Assembly (NCBI RefSeq): GCF_000731955.1
Contig: NZ_JNCK01000001.1
Coordinates: 806,001 to 870,000 of the forward strand
Length of the DNA: 64,000 nt
From: Halomonas zincidurans B6
Lineage (GTDB): Bacteria > Pseudomonadota > Gammaproteobacteria > Pseudomonadales > Halomonadaceae
Direction: 5' to 3'
In this document: piece after piece, positions 51,851 to 61,347 of the stretch
How the letters are laid out: the number at the start of each line of letters is the position of its first letter
Position numbering within the stretch: position 1 is the stretch's first letter
Translations under genes and position numbers: made by a program
The notes under the pieces: generated by a model
What the model was told of the DNA's origin: nothing
The model's input: the letters and a program-made list of their open reading frames with translations, nothing else
Database searches by the model: none

Positions 51851-53167
51851 ATGAGCGATTTCATACTGCCGGACATCGGCGAAGGCATCGTCGAGTGCGA
51901 GCTGGTCAAATGGCTGGTCGGCGAGGGCGACACCATCGAGGAGGACCAGCCGGTGGTCGAGGTGATGACCGACAAGGCGCTGGTCGAGATCACCGCGCCC
52001 GAGGCCGGACGAGTGACGCGGCTCTACTATCAACAGCAGGAGAATGCCCGGGTGCATTCGCCGCTGTTCGCCTACACGCCGCTGGAGCGCGCGGAAGACG
52101 ACGACGCGGACAGCGGCGCGACGCAGGACGCCGCCGAGCGCGAACCCGCGCACGACAGCGGTCATCCCGAGGCGGTCACGCCCCCCGTCGAGTTGCCGGC
52201 CGAACGCCAGGCGGCAAGCGCGCCTGCGCGCCAGGACGAAACGGCACGCAACGCGCCGAATCAATCCGCCGGTGGCCCGCATGGGCGCATTCCGGCCAGC
52301 CCCGCGGTGCGCCGGCTGGTGCGCGAGCTCGGCGTGTCGCTGGCGGCGATCCCCGGCTCCGGCAAGCACGGTCGGGTGCTCAAGGAGGACGTGCTGGCGT
52401 TCGACAGGCGCGGCGACGGGCCGCGTCAGACGTCGCAAGCCGCGCCCACGGCTAGCGGGGGCGCGGCGCGGGTCGAGCCGATTCGCGGCATGCGCGCGGT
52501 GATGGCCAAGCGCATGGTCGAGTCGGCGACGACGATCCCGCATTTCAGTTACGGCGACGAGATCGACGTCACCGAGCTGCTGGCGCTGCGCGAGCGGCTC
52601 AAGGCGCAGGCCGAGGCGGCCGGCACGCGGCTCACGCTGATGCCGCTGGTGATGAAGGCGCTGGCGCTGGCGCTTCAAGCCCATCCGCTGCTCAACAGCC
52701 GGGTCGACGCCGCCGTCAGCGAGATCCACTACCAGCCGCACTGCAACATCGGCATGGCGGTGGACAGCCGGGCCGGCCTGCTGGTGCCCAACGTCAAGCG
52801 CGTCGAGCAGTTGAGCCTGCTCGAGATCGCCCGCGAGGTGGCGCGGCTGACCGAGGCCGCCCGCGAGGGCCGGGTCGGCCAGGCGGATCTCGCCGACGGC
52901 ACTATCAGCATCTCCAACATCGGCGCGCTGGGCGGTACCTACGCCGCGCCGCTCATCAACCTGCCGGAGGTGGCGATCGTCGCGCTGGGCCGCACGCAGT
53001 GGCTGCCGCGCTTCGATGCGCAAGGGCAGGTGGTGTCGCGGGCGATCATGACCGTCACCTGGTCGGGGGATCATCGGGTCATCGACGGCGGCGCCATCGC
53101 GCGCTTTAGCAACCAGTGGAAGGGCTATCTCGAGGACCCGCAATCGATGCTGCTCGAGATGCATTGA
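51851..53167 (+). CDS. bkdB: Branched-chain 2-oxoacid dehydrogenase E2 (dihydrolipoyl acyltransferase)
   Basis: Core acyltransferase. One lipoyl domain (K42 in TDKALVEITAPE), an acidic Pro/Ala linker, a peripheral-subunit-binding domain (about residues 140-180, ASPAVRRLVRELGVSLAAI) and the catalytic domain ending in SGDHRVIDGGAIARF. 438 aa. CAGGAGA before ATG 51851. No E3 (lpd) gene follows, so a shared dihydrolipoamide dehydrogenase must be encoded elsewhere. The kinase gene comes 21 bp after the stop. Confidence 0.93.
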   Translation: MSDFILPDIGEGIVECELVKWLVGEGDTIEEDQPVVEVMTDKALVEITAPEAGRVTRLYYQQQENARVHSPLFAYTPLERAEDDDADSGATQDAAEREPAHDSGHPEAVTPPVELPAERQAASAPARQDETARNAPNQSAGGPHGRIPASPAVRRLVRELGVSLAAIPGSGKHGRVLKEDVLAFDRRGDGPRQTSQAAPTASGGAARVEPIRGMRAVMAKRMVESATTIPHFSYGDEIDVTELLALRERLKAQAEAAGTRLTLMPLVMKALALALQAHPLLNSRVDAAVSEIHYQPHCNIGMAVDSRAGLLVPNVKRVEQLSLLEIAREVARLTEAAREGRVGQADLADGTISISNIGALGGTYAAPLINLPEVAIVALGRTQWLPRFDAQGQVVSRAIMTVTWSGDHRVIDGGAIARFSNQWKGYLEDPQSMLLEMH

Positions 53168-53188
53168 ACCGATTGCCGGGACGTCGTC

Positions 53189-55036
53189 ATGGCCAAGGAA
53201 ACCCTGGAGCAGTTCTACATCCCCGAAGAGCAGTCGATCTACCTGCTCAGCCATGACGATGCGCGCAAGCTCAAGGATTGGGTGGCGTTGTGTCGCGGCC
53301 AGCTCGAACAGCTCGGCTATCGCGGCATCGAGCTGGTGGGCAAGGGCGCCTACGGCTTCGTGTTCGCCGGGGCGCTCCCGCAGGGCGCAGGGCGCGCTGC
53401 CGAGCACGTCTTCAAGTTCTCGCGCATCACCTTGCCGCAACACCTGCAGGATCGCCTCGAGGAGGAGGCGTTCATGCTCGAGCAGGTCGATCACCCGCGG
53501 GTACCCAAGCTGGTCGCCTATCAGCGTCTCAATCGCCAATCGATCCTGGTCATGGAGCGCGCCCCGGGGGTCAATCTCGAGGAATACTCGCTACGCCACG
53601 GGCGCTTGTCGCCGCGGTTGGTGGTGCGCATCGCCGCCCAGCTGGCCGACATCCTGCGCCATCTGCGCCGCGAGACCGGGCCGCACGTGCGGCCGATCGT
53701 GCATGGCGACATCAAGCCCTCGAACCTGGTCTTCGACCCGGCCACCGAGCGCATCGCGTTGATCGACTGGGGCTCGTCGGTATTCGCCCAGTTGGACGCC
53801 GGCCAGCAGTTCGTGACCACCAACGTCATGGAGCTGATGTCCGCCGACCTGCAGCACACCAATGCGCGGCTCGGCGACGTCTATTTCATCGGCGACGAGC
53901 AGTTGAACGGCGGATTGTCGTCGCCGCGCTTCGACGAGCAGGGCACGGCGGCCACGTTGTATGCGCTGGCCTCGGCGCAATCGTGCCGCTTCGGTCACCG
54001 GGCGATTCCGCCCACCGCGCTGGGCCTGCCGGTGGAGTTCGCGCGCATGCTCGAGGCGATGCTCGACCCCGACCCGGCGCGGCGTCACCGCGGCGGCGAT
54101 CATTTCATCAGCGAGATGCCGCGCCTGGCGCGGCTGGTAATGCTCGACCTGGCCGAGCCGGCGGAGACCGCGCGGGTGCCGGTGTGGGTCAGGCCCAGCA
54201 ACCGCGAGATCGATACCGTGGTCTACAGCTCGCGCAAGTCGTTTTTGCGCGAGGAGGCCGCCAGCGACACCTTGAGCGCAGTCAACGACGTCCAGCTCGA
54301 CCGCTACTACAAGAATTTCATGCAGGGCATGGGCGAGACCGAGAAGGCGTTTCTCGCCGCGGTCAGCCGGCTCGGGCGCTACCCGGTGGTCGGCGGCCTG
54401 GCGGTGCGCTGGGAGAGCGACGGCGTGTACATCGACAGCGTGCTCAACCTGCACGATCTGACGCTCAAGACGGCGTTCGTCGCGGCGGTCAACAACATGG
54501 TCTCGCTGGCGCGGGCGATCTACCGCCGCGGGGTGTTCAAGAGCTGCCTGTTCAACGCCCGCGATACCCTGCATATCGACCGTGATTCGCCCCAGGCGCC
54601 GTTCGAGCCCGAAGCGGGGCTGGCGTTGCCCTACGAAGTCAGCGCGGCGCCCGATCTCGAGGATCACACCCGGGTGCACTCGTATTTCGAGGACGGTCCC
54701 GATCCCGAGGAGTTCCTGCAACTGCCGGCGGCGATCATGGCCCAGCTCGAGGCGCTCAACGCCATCCATCACACCGGGTTGATCATCTTCGAGGCGCTGC
54801 CCACCCACCTCAAGATCCACAGCTACTACCGATTGCTCGACCCCGCGCGCGAGACCGAATTCCGCGCCTGTCTCGATGCGATGCTGACGGCGGTGCCGCA
54901 GATCAGCGGGCTGGGCGTGTCGGGCTATATGAAGATGCCTTACAAGGACACCAAGGTCTTCTCGCATATCGAGCGACTGCCGGCGCGTTTCTATCCCCGG
55001 GATCCGCGTGGCGAAGCGTCACTGACGAACGGTTGA
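53189..55036 (+). CDS. Hanks-type protein kinase with unknown C-terminal domain, in the bkd operon
   Basis: 615 aa. Kinase domain about residues 45-320 with a full catalytic set: glycine loop GKGAYGFVF (51-59), K76 in HVFKFSR, D174 and N179 in HGDIKPSN, and DWG (193-195) as the metal-binding DFG. So it should be active, unlike the fusion at 12.5 kb. Residues about 330-615 form a soluble domain that I do not recognise (contains VNDVQLDRYYKNFMQGMG). No membrane helix. The 21-bp gap after bkdB suggests co-transcription and so a link to the dehydrogenase. Confidence 0.85.
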   Translation: MAKETLEQFYIPEEQSIYLLSHDDARKLKDWVALCRGQLEQLGYRGIELVGKGAYGFVFAGALPQGAGRAAEHVFKFSRITLPQHLQDRLEEEAFMLEQVDHPRVPKLVAYQRLNRQSILVMERAPGVNLEEYSLRHGRLSPRLVVRIAAQLADILRHLRRETGPHVRPIVHGDIKPSNLVFDPATERIALIDWGSSVFAQLDAGQQFVTTNVMELMSADLQHTNARLGDVYFIGDEQLNGGLSSPRFDEQGTAATLYALASAQSCRFGHRAIPPTALGLPVEFARMLEAMLDPDPARRHRGGDHFISEMPRLARLVMLDLAEPAETARVPVWVRPSNREIDTVVYSSRKSFLREEAASDTLSAVNDVQLDRYYKNFMQGMGETEKAFLAAVSRLGRYPVVGGLAVRWESDGVYIDSVLNLHDLTLKTAFVAAVNNMVSLARAIYRRGVFKSCLFNARDTLHIDRDSPQAPFEPEAGLALPYEVSAAPDLEDHTRVHSYFEDGPDPEEFLQLPAAIMAQLEALNAIHHTGLIIFEALPTHLKIHSYYRLLDPARETEFRACLDAMLTAVPQISGLGVSGYMKMPYKDTKVFSHIERLPARFYPRDPRGEASLTNG

Positions 55037-55226
55037 GGCAAACCGACTGGCCATCGGTTTAACACAGGCTAAATACATGCGAACCTCGCAGGCGTAGCCT
55101 CGAGCGAGTCGCCAGGAAGGCGACAGGCAGTGACGAGACGGCGTTGCTGGGGCCTGCCTCCCCATCTACGTTTACAGGACGGACGGCAGCGCGCCGCATT
55201 AAAGCAGACTAATGGAGGAGTTTGCG

Positions 55227-56132
55227 ATGAAAGAGACTCAAGACCTGTTCCCGACCCGACTGGAACGCAAATTGGGGATGTTCGAGCGTATCGACCCGGT
55301 GGTCCATAGCGAAGGCGAGCAACGCAAGGGTCCGCTCAGCGAGGATGAACTCGACGAATTCGACCGCAAGGGTTTTCTCTCCTTCGAAAGCTTCTTCGGC
55401 GAGGACGAGATGCAAGCGTTTCTGCAGGAGCTGCGCGATTACGAGAGCGACGAGGATCTCAAGCTCTCGGAAGGCACCGTTCTCGAGCCCGGCAAGGAGG
55501 AGATTCGCTCGATCTTCGGCATCCACGAGGTATCCGAGCGGTTCAGCCGCCTGACCCGCGATCCGCGCCTGTTGGCGATGGTCCAGCAGATCCTCGGCGG
55601 CGATGTCTACATCCACCAGTCGCGCATCAACTACAAGCCCGGCTTCAAGGGCAAGGGCTTCGACTGGCATTCCGACTTCGAGACCTGGCACAGCGAGGAC
55701 GGCATGCCGCGCATGCGCTCGGTGAGCTGTTCGATCATCCTCACCGACAACGGCGAGTTCAACGGTCCGCTGATGCTGGTGCCTGGCTCGCACAAGTACT
55801 TCGTGCCGTGTGTCGGGCGCACGCCGGAGAACAACTACAAGGAGTCGCTGAAGAGCCAGGACATCGGCGTGCCTGACGATGCCAGCCTGCGCGATTTGAT
55901 GGTCAAGGGCGACATCGAAGCGCCCAAAGGGCCCTCCGGTTCGCTGGTGATGTTCGAGTGCAACACCCTGCACGGTTCGAACATCAACATGTCGTGCTGG
56001 CCGCGCAGCAACCTGTTCTTCGTCTACAACAGCGTCGACAACACGCTGCACGACCCGTACTGCGGCAACCGTCCGCGTCCCGAGTTCCTGGCCAACCGCA
56101 AGGACTGGCGGCCGCTGACGCCGGTTGAATAA
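55227..56132 (+). CDS. ectD: Ectoine hydroxylase
   Basis: Fe(II)/2-oxoglutarate dioxygenase converting ectoine to 5-hydroxyectoine, a compatible solute. The EctD signature FDWHSDFETWHSEDGMP is intact, with iron ligands H148, D150 and H249. GGAGGAG (55214-55220) supports ATG 55227. 301 aa: the N-terminus begins right before the DLFPTR motif and is about 30 residues shorter than H. elongata EctD. It is monocistronic, away from any ectABC genes, and its 190-bp upstream region should hold its own, perhaps salt-responsive, promoter. Confidence 0.96.
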   Translation: MKETQDLFPTRLERKLGMFERIDPVVHSEGEQRKGPLSEDELDEFDRKGFLSFESFFGEDEMQAFLQELRDYESDEDLKLSEGTVLEPGKEEIRSIFGIHEVSERFSRLTRDPRLLAMVQQILGGDVYIHQSRINYKPGFKGKGFDWHSDFETWHSEDGMPRMRSVSCSIILTDNGEFNGPLMLVPGSHKYFVPCVGRTPENNYKESLKSQDIGVPDDASLRDLMVKGDIEAPKGPSGSLVMFECNTLHGSNINMSCWPRSNLFFVYNSVDNTLHDPYCGNRPRPEFLANRKDWRPLTPVE

Positions 56133-56306
56133 GAATGCATTCAAAGCCTGCCTCACCCGGCTGCCGCGGCCAGGTTGAAGCAAGGGTCTTTCGCCATGGA
56201 GGGCGAAAGTAGCGTCAATGGAAGGATTCACAGCGCCCTTGCGAAAACCTGGCTCGGCAGTTGGCAGCCCGGTTCTAGAACGAGCAGGGCTGCATCGTCG
56301 GCTTTC

Positions 56307-56332
56307 AAGGGCGCTCGCAAGGGTGCCTTTTT
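56307..56332 (+). terminator. Probable terminator after ectD
   Basis: AAGGGCGC pairs with GTGCCTTT using two G-U pairs around an 8-nt loop, and a run of five T follows. Confidence 0.45.
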
Positions 56333-56378
56333 CGTCGCCGGCTGGCTGCCCACGGATGAAGAAAGCGTGGCGAATCGG

Positions 56379-56384
56379 TACAAT
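56379..56384 (+). promoter_or_regulatory. Candidate -10 (TACAAT) for ybiT
   Basis: Five of six bases match TATAAT, 71 bp before the GTG start. No convincing -35 stands at the right distance. Confidence 0.35.
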
Positions 56385-56454
56385 CGCGCACTTTTGCCGC
56401 TCGGCCATTCCCGCGCCGGTCTCTCTTGCCGGCCCTTCTTCGATTGGACCCTCA

Positions 56455-58044
<1,590 letters not shown>

Positions 58045-58120
58045 GCGAGTCGGCGATTGGCGTGTCCAGTGCGCGATACCGTATGGTGAAACGTAAAGTT
58101 CTTCCGAGGTGAAGCCAACC

Positions 58121-58714
58121 GTGACTGACCAGAATCCCCGCTTTCAGGCCGCGCTCGAGCGGCTGGACGCCCTGCACGGCGAAGACCCGCGGCTCGAGCG
58201 GACCGAGGATGGCGAGCACATTCCCTATGAATTGCTCTATGCGCGCTGGATGAGCGAATGGCTGGGGCGCGTTGCCCCCGAGGCCAGCGAAGTGCTGCAA
58301 CTGGCGGTGCGCGCCCAGCACCTGCAACGCTGGCGGATCCCGCGCGACGACTATCCCCGCGATCGCCCGGGCTACCTTGCCTGGCGGCGCGAGCTGGGAC
58401 GTCGCCAGGCCGAGACCGCCGCCGCGGTGCTGCGCGAGAGCGGCTACGACCAGGCCAGCTGCGAGCACGTCGCGCAGATGATCCGCAAGGAGCGCCTGCG
58501 CAGCGATCCCGATGCCCAGGCGCTCGAGGATAGCGCCTGCCTGGTGTTTCTCGAACGCGAGTTCGCGGACTTCGCCAGCCGCCACGACGACGACAAGCTG
58601 ATCCGCATCCTGCGCAAGACCTGGCACAAGATGTCGCCGCGCGGCCATGAACTGGCGGCGACGATCGGCCTGCCGCCGCGCGCGCAGCAACTACTCGAGC
58701 GCGCCCTGGCCTGA
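58121..58714 (+). CDS. DUF4202 family protein
   Basis: 197 aa, rich in Arg, Glu and Leu. The N-terminal half has HXXXRW-like residues: LAVRAQHLQRWRIPRDDYP and the run PGYLAWRRELGRRQAE, then CLVFLEREFADFA, typical of DUF4202; the function is unknown, although the His/Glu spacing suggests an HD-type helical fold. GAGGTG at 58106-58111 supports GTG 58121 over GTG 58109. Confidence 0.75.
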   Translation: MTDQNPRFQAALERLDALHGEDPRLERTEDGEHIPYELLYARWMSEWLGRVAPEASEVLQLAVRAQHLQRWRIPRDDYPRDRPGYLAWRRELGRRQAETAAAVLRESGYDQASCEHVAQMIRKERLRSDPDAQALEDSACLVFLEREFADFASRHDDDKLIRILRKTWHKMSPRGHELAATIGLPPRAQQLLERALA

Positions 58715-58931
58715 GCGGGTCCAGCTCGAAGCCGCTCAACGCAACTTGATAGGCGCAGATCGGCGACGTCGGCCGGCGGATGGAAGCTGTCGGGGTCGGC
58801 GTTTTGCCAGAGCCGCCTTCGCCGACGGTTGCGCGCGTTGCTGGCTCGGCTAGCCTTGTAGGTGATCACTGTCATTCGGCGAAACCATTAACAGTGAATT
58901 CGCAAAGGCAGGTGCAATACGCGAAGACGCC

Positions 58932-59135
58932 ATGATGACCCAGGATGCGACAGCCCCGGCCTTGCCCTGGTGGCTGCAGGCCGGCGACGAGGAGTGTCCC
59001 TTCTGCCTGCGCCGCTACCACGTCGAGGCGGGTTATTACTGTATGCACTGCGACCAGCCGATCTGCCCGTTCTGCGTGGTCGAGTTGCGTGAGAGCCGCG
59101 AGACCGTCTGTCCCGACTGCCGAGAGGAGGTGTGA
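58932..59135 (+). CDS. Small cysteine-rich (zinc-ribbon-like) protein
   Basis: 67 aa with four CxxC pairs: ECPFC, CMHC, CPFC and CPDC, spaced as a two-zinc treble-clef or B-box-like fold. The N-terminal 15 residues are unstructured-looking. It ends 2 bp before the ku remnant, whose Shine-Dalgarno (GAGGAGG) lies within its last codons, so the two were translated together. Family not recognised. ATG 58932 or 58935. Confidence 0.65.
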   Translation: MMTQDATAPALPWWLQAGDEECPFCLRRYHVEAGYYCMHCDQPICPFCVVELRESRETVCPDCREEV

Positions 59136-59137
59136 CG

Positions 59138-59427
59138 ATGAGCGCCCGTGCCATGTGGCGCGGCGCGCTTTGCTTCGGCGAGGCGCGCGTGCCGGTCAAG
59201 CTCTACGCCGCGCTGGCCGATCGCAGCGTGCATTTTCGCCTGCTGCATCGCAAGGACCGCGCCCCGGTCCGTCAGGTGATGGTCGAGCCCGAGGCCGAAC
59301 AGGTGGTGCCCTACGCCGAGAGCCGGCGCGCCAGGCGCTCTATCAGCGCGCCCAGGAGATGGCTATCGCCGGGCGTAGCCAGATGACCAAGGCCGAACTC
59401 ATCAAGGCCATCCAGGGTGCGGCCTAG
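59138..59427 (+). pseudogene. ku: ku remnant with internal deletion
   Basis: Starts as a normal bacterial Ku (ARAMWRGALCFGEARVPVKL, then VHFRLLHRKD) for about 60 residues. At about 59320-59332 the homology breaks and resumes in another frame with the Ku C-terminus (ALYQRAQEMAIAGRSQMTKA through AIQGAA, stop at 59427). The core of some 180 residues that makes the DNA-encircling ring is lost and the frame is shifted. Ku normally threads DNA ends and recruits LigD in non-homologous end joining, so that pathway is probably dead unless another ku copy exists. Confidence 0.85.
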
Positions 59428-59837
59428 TCCGCCCGGCGCTGGCCGCCCGTGCCCGCATGTACCACCGGCAATTCGCAGGCCCTGGCCAACGCCTCGGCTT
59501 TTCGGGCATTGGCGAACAGCCTCACCTCGAGCGGCCTGAACAGCTGATTCTCGACCGCGACCAGCGGGCGCAGCCAGCGTTGATCGGTCACCGCCGCGGC
59601 GCGGTGGAAATGGCTCAGCTGGCCGAGCTGGGTCAGGCCGTAGCCCAGGTCGCGCAGCAGCGCCGAAGCGCTCATCCAGCGCAGCGCATCGATCTCGGCG
59701 TACAGGCTGACCCGCGGGTGGGCCTGCTTGGCGGCCTCGATGGCGTCGATGGCGGTTTGCAGTTGGTGGGCGTCGAGCCGCCCGCTGACGCGCAGCGCGA
59801 CGACGTGCGCAGCCGGGGCGGTGAGCAATTCGAGCAT
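59424..59837 (-). CDS. STAS/SEC14 (SpoIIAA-like) domain protein
   Basis: 137 aa: MLELLTAPAAHVVALRVSGR at the start, a LYAEIDALRWMS strand-loop and a helical end, as in SpoIIAA-like proteins (PF11964 type). The role is unknown, and no anti-sigma partner is near. ATG 59837 with GAGGAAG upstream; the longer frame to 60032 is rejected. Ends overlap the ku remnant by 4 bp. Confidence 0.72.
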   Translation of the reverse strand: MLELLTAPAAHVVALRVSGRLDAHQLQTAIDAIEAAKQAHPRVSLYAEIDALRWMSASALLRDLGYGLTQLGQLSHFHRAAAVTDQRWLRPLVAVENQLFRPLEVRLFANARKAEALARACELPVVHAGTGGQRRAD

Positions 59838-60003
59838 GGCGGCTTCCTCGAATGGGAACGGGCCTTTCAAGCGTAGCACTCGAAGAGCACAGTGCCTCGC
59901 CCTCCGGCAGCAGGTCGAGGACAAGTTCATGCCATACGCTGGCGGCGAAATTGCGCGGCAGGCTAGAATGCACCGCCGTCTCGAGTCGTCCGGAGTTTCC
60001 CGC

Positions 60004-61185
60004 ATGCCTAGCCATCCCGACGTGGTCGTCATCGGCGCCGGCGCCGCTGGCCTGATGTGCGCGCTGACCGCCGGCTACGCCGGCCGACGCGTGTTGGTGC
60101 TCGATCATGCCAGCAAGCCGGGCAAGAAGATTCTGATGTCCGGCGGCGGGCGTTGCAACTTCACCAACCTGGACACCGCGCCGGCGAATTTCTTCTCGGC
60201 CAACCCGCACTTCTGCATCTCGGCGCTCAAGCGTTACCGCCCGGAGCACTTTCTCGAGCTGGTCGAGCGCCACGCCATCGAGCCGGTCGAAAAGGCTCCG
60301 GGTCAGCTGTTCTGTGCCGACTCGTCGCGGCCGATTCTCGACATGCTGCTCACCGAATGCGACTGGGCCGGCGTGGCGATTCGCCTCGCCACGCCCATCG
60401 AGCGCATCGAGCGTCACGCCGAGGGCATGCGCCTGAGTACCGCGGCGGGGCGGATCGAGTGCGGGGCGGTGGTGATCGCCACCGGCGGGCTGTCGATCCC
60501 CACGCTGGGGGCGAGCGGCTTCGGCTACGATGTCGCCCGCCAGTTCGGCCTGGCGGTGACCGAGACCCGCGCCGCGCTGGTGCCGTTCACCCTGACCTCG
60601 CAGTGGAAGGCGCGCGCCGCGGCGCTGGCCGGGGTCGCCTGCGAGGTCGCGGTGCGCTGTCGCGGCGGCTATTACCGCGAGCCGCTGCTGTTTACCCATC
60701 GCGGGCTTTCGGGGCCGGCGATGCTGCAGATCTCGAGCTACTGGCAGCCCGGCGACGAGCTCGTCGTCGATCTGCTGCCGGGGCTCGATGCCGGCGCGGC
60801 GCTGCGCGAGGAACGCCGGGCGGCGCCGCGACGGCTGGTGTCGACGTGGCTCGCCGAACGCCTGCCCAGACGCCTGGCCCAGGCTCTAATCGAATGGTAC
60901 GGCGACGACGGGGTGCTCGCCGAGCGTTCCAACGCCCAGCTCGAGGCGTGGGCCGAGCGGCTCAATCGCTGGCGCCTCAAACCGGCGGGCACCGAGGGCT
61001 GGCGCACCGCCGAGGTGACCATGGGCGGCGTCGATACGGCGGCCCTTTCGTCGAAGACTTTTGCGGTCCGGGAACTGCCCCAGCTGCGCTTTATCGGCGA
61101 GGTGCTCGACGTTACCGGCGAGCTGGGCGGCTACAACTTCCAATGGGCCTGGGCCTCGGCGGTGGCCTGCGGCCTGGCGTTGTAG
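60004..61185 (+). CDS. BaiN/HI0933-family FAD flavoprotein
   Basis: 393-aa NAD(P)/FAD-dependent oxidoreductase. FAD-binding VVVIGAGAAGLMCALTAGYA at residues 7-26, then the family signature GKKILMSGGGRCNFTN, GGLSIPTLGASGFGYDVA and the C-terminal GEVLDVTGELGGYNFQWAWA. Its physiological substrate is not known. It is alone, followed by egtB after 162 bp. Confidence 0.9.
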   Translation: MPSHPDVVVIGAGAAGLMCALTAGYAGRRVLVLDHASKPGKKILMSGGGRCNFTNLDTAPANFFSANPHFCISALKRYRPEHFLELVERHAIEPVEKAPGQLFCADSSRPILDMLLTECDWAGVAIRLATPIERIERHAEGMRLSTAAGRIECGAVVIATGGLSIPTLGASGFGYDVARQFGLAVTETRAALVPFTLTSQWKARAAALAGVACEVAVRCRGGYYREPLLFTHRGLSGPAMLQISSYWQPGDELVVDLLPGLDAGAALREERRAAPRRLVSTWLAERLPRRLAQALIEWYGDDGVLAERSNAQLEAWAERLNRWRLKPAGTEGWRTAEVTMGGVDTAALSSKTFAVRELPQLRFIGEVLDVTGELGGYNFQWAWASAVACGLAL

Positions 61186-61347
61186 CGGCCCAGGGGCATC
61201 GCGTGGCGGCTGAGGTGACCGGGCTCCTCAAGCGCATGGCCGGCTTCGTGCGCCGCACCGGGTCGATTTCGCACTTGAAGGGCGTGAGATGGCGCCTACG
61301 CTGAGAGGGAAACTGACGGACCCTGCCCAGCGCAAAGGAGTGTACCC

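Larger units (their letters stand above)
56133..56454. other. Intergenic region ectD / ybiT
   Basis: 322 bp with no supported gene. It holds a hairpin CTTTCGCC-N6-GGCGAAAG (56188-56209), a likely terminator (56307-56332) and a TACAAT hexamer that could be the ybiT -10 (56379-56384). Confidence 0.6.

Noticed and set aside
55212..55226. Upstream ATG of ectD
   Set aside because: Using ATG 55212 would place the ribosome-binding site GGAGGAG inside the coding region and adds only five unconserved residues.
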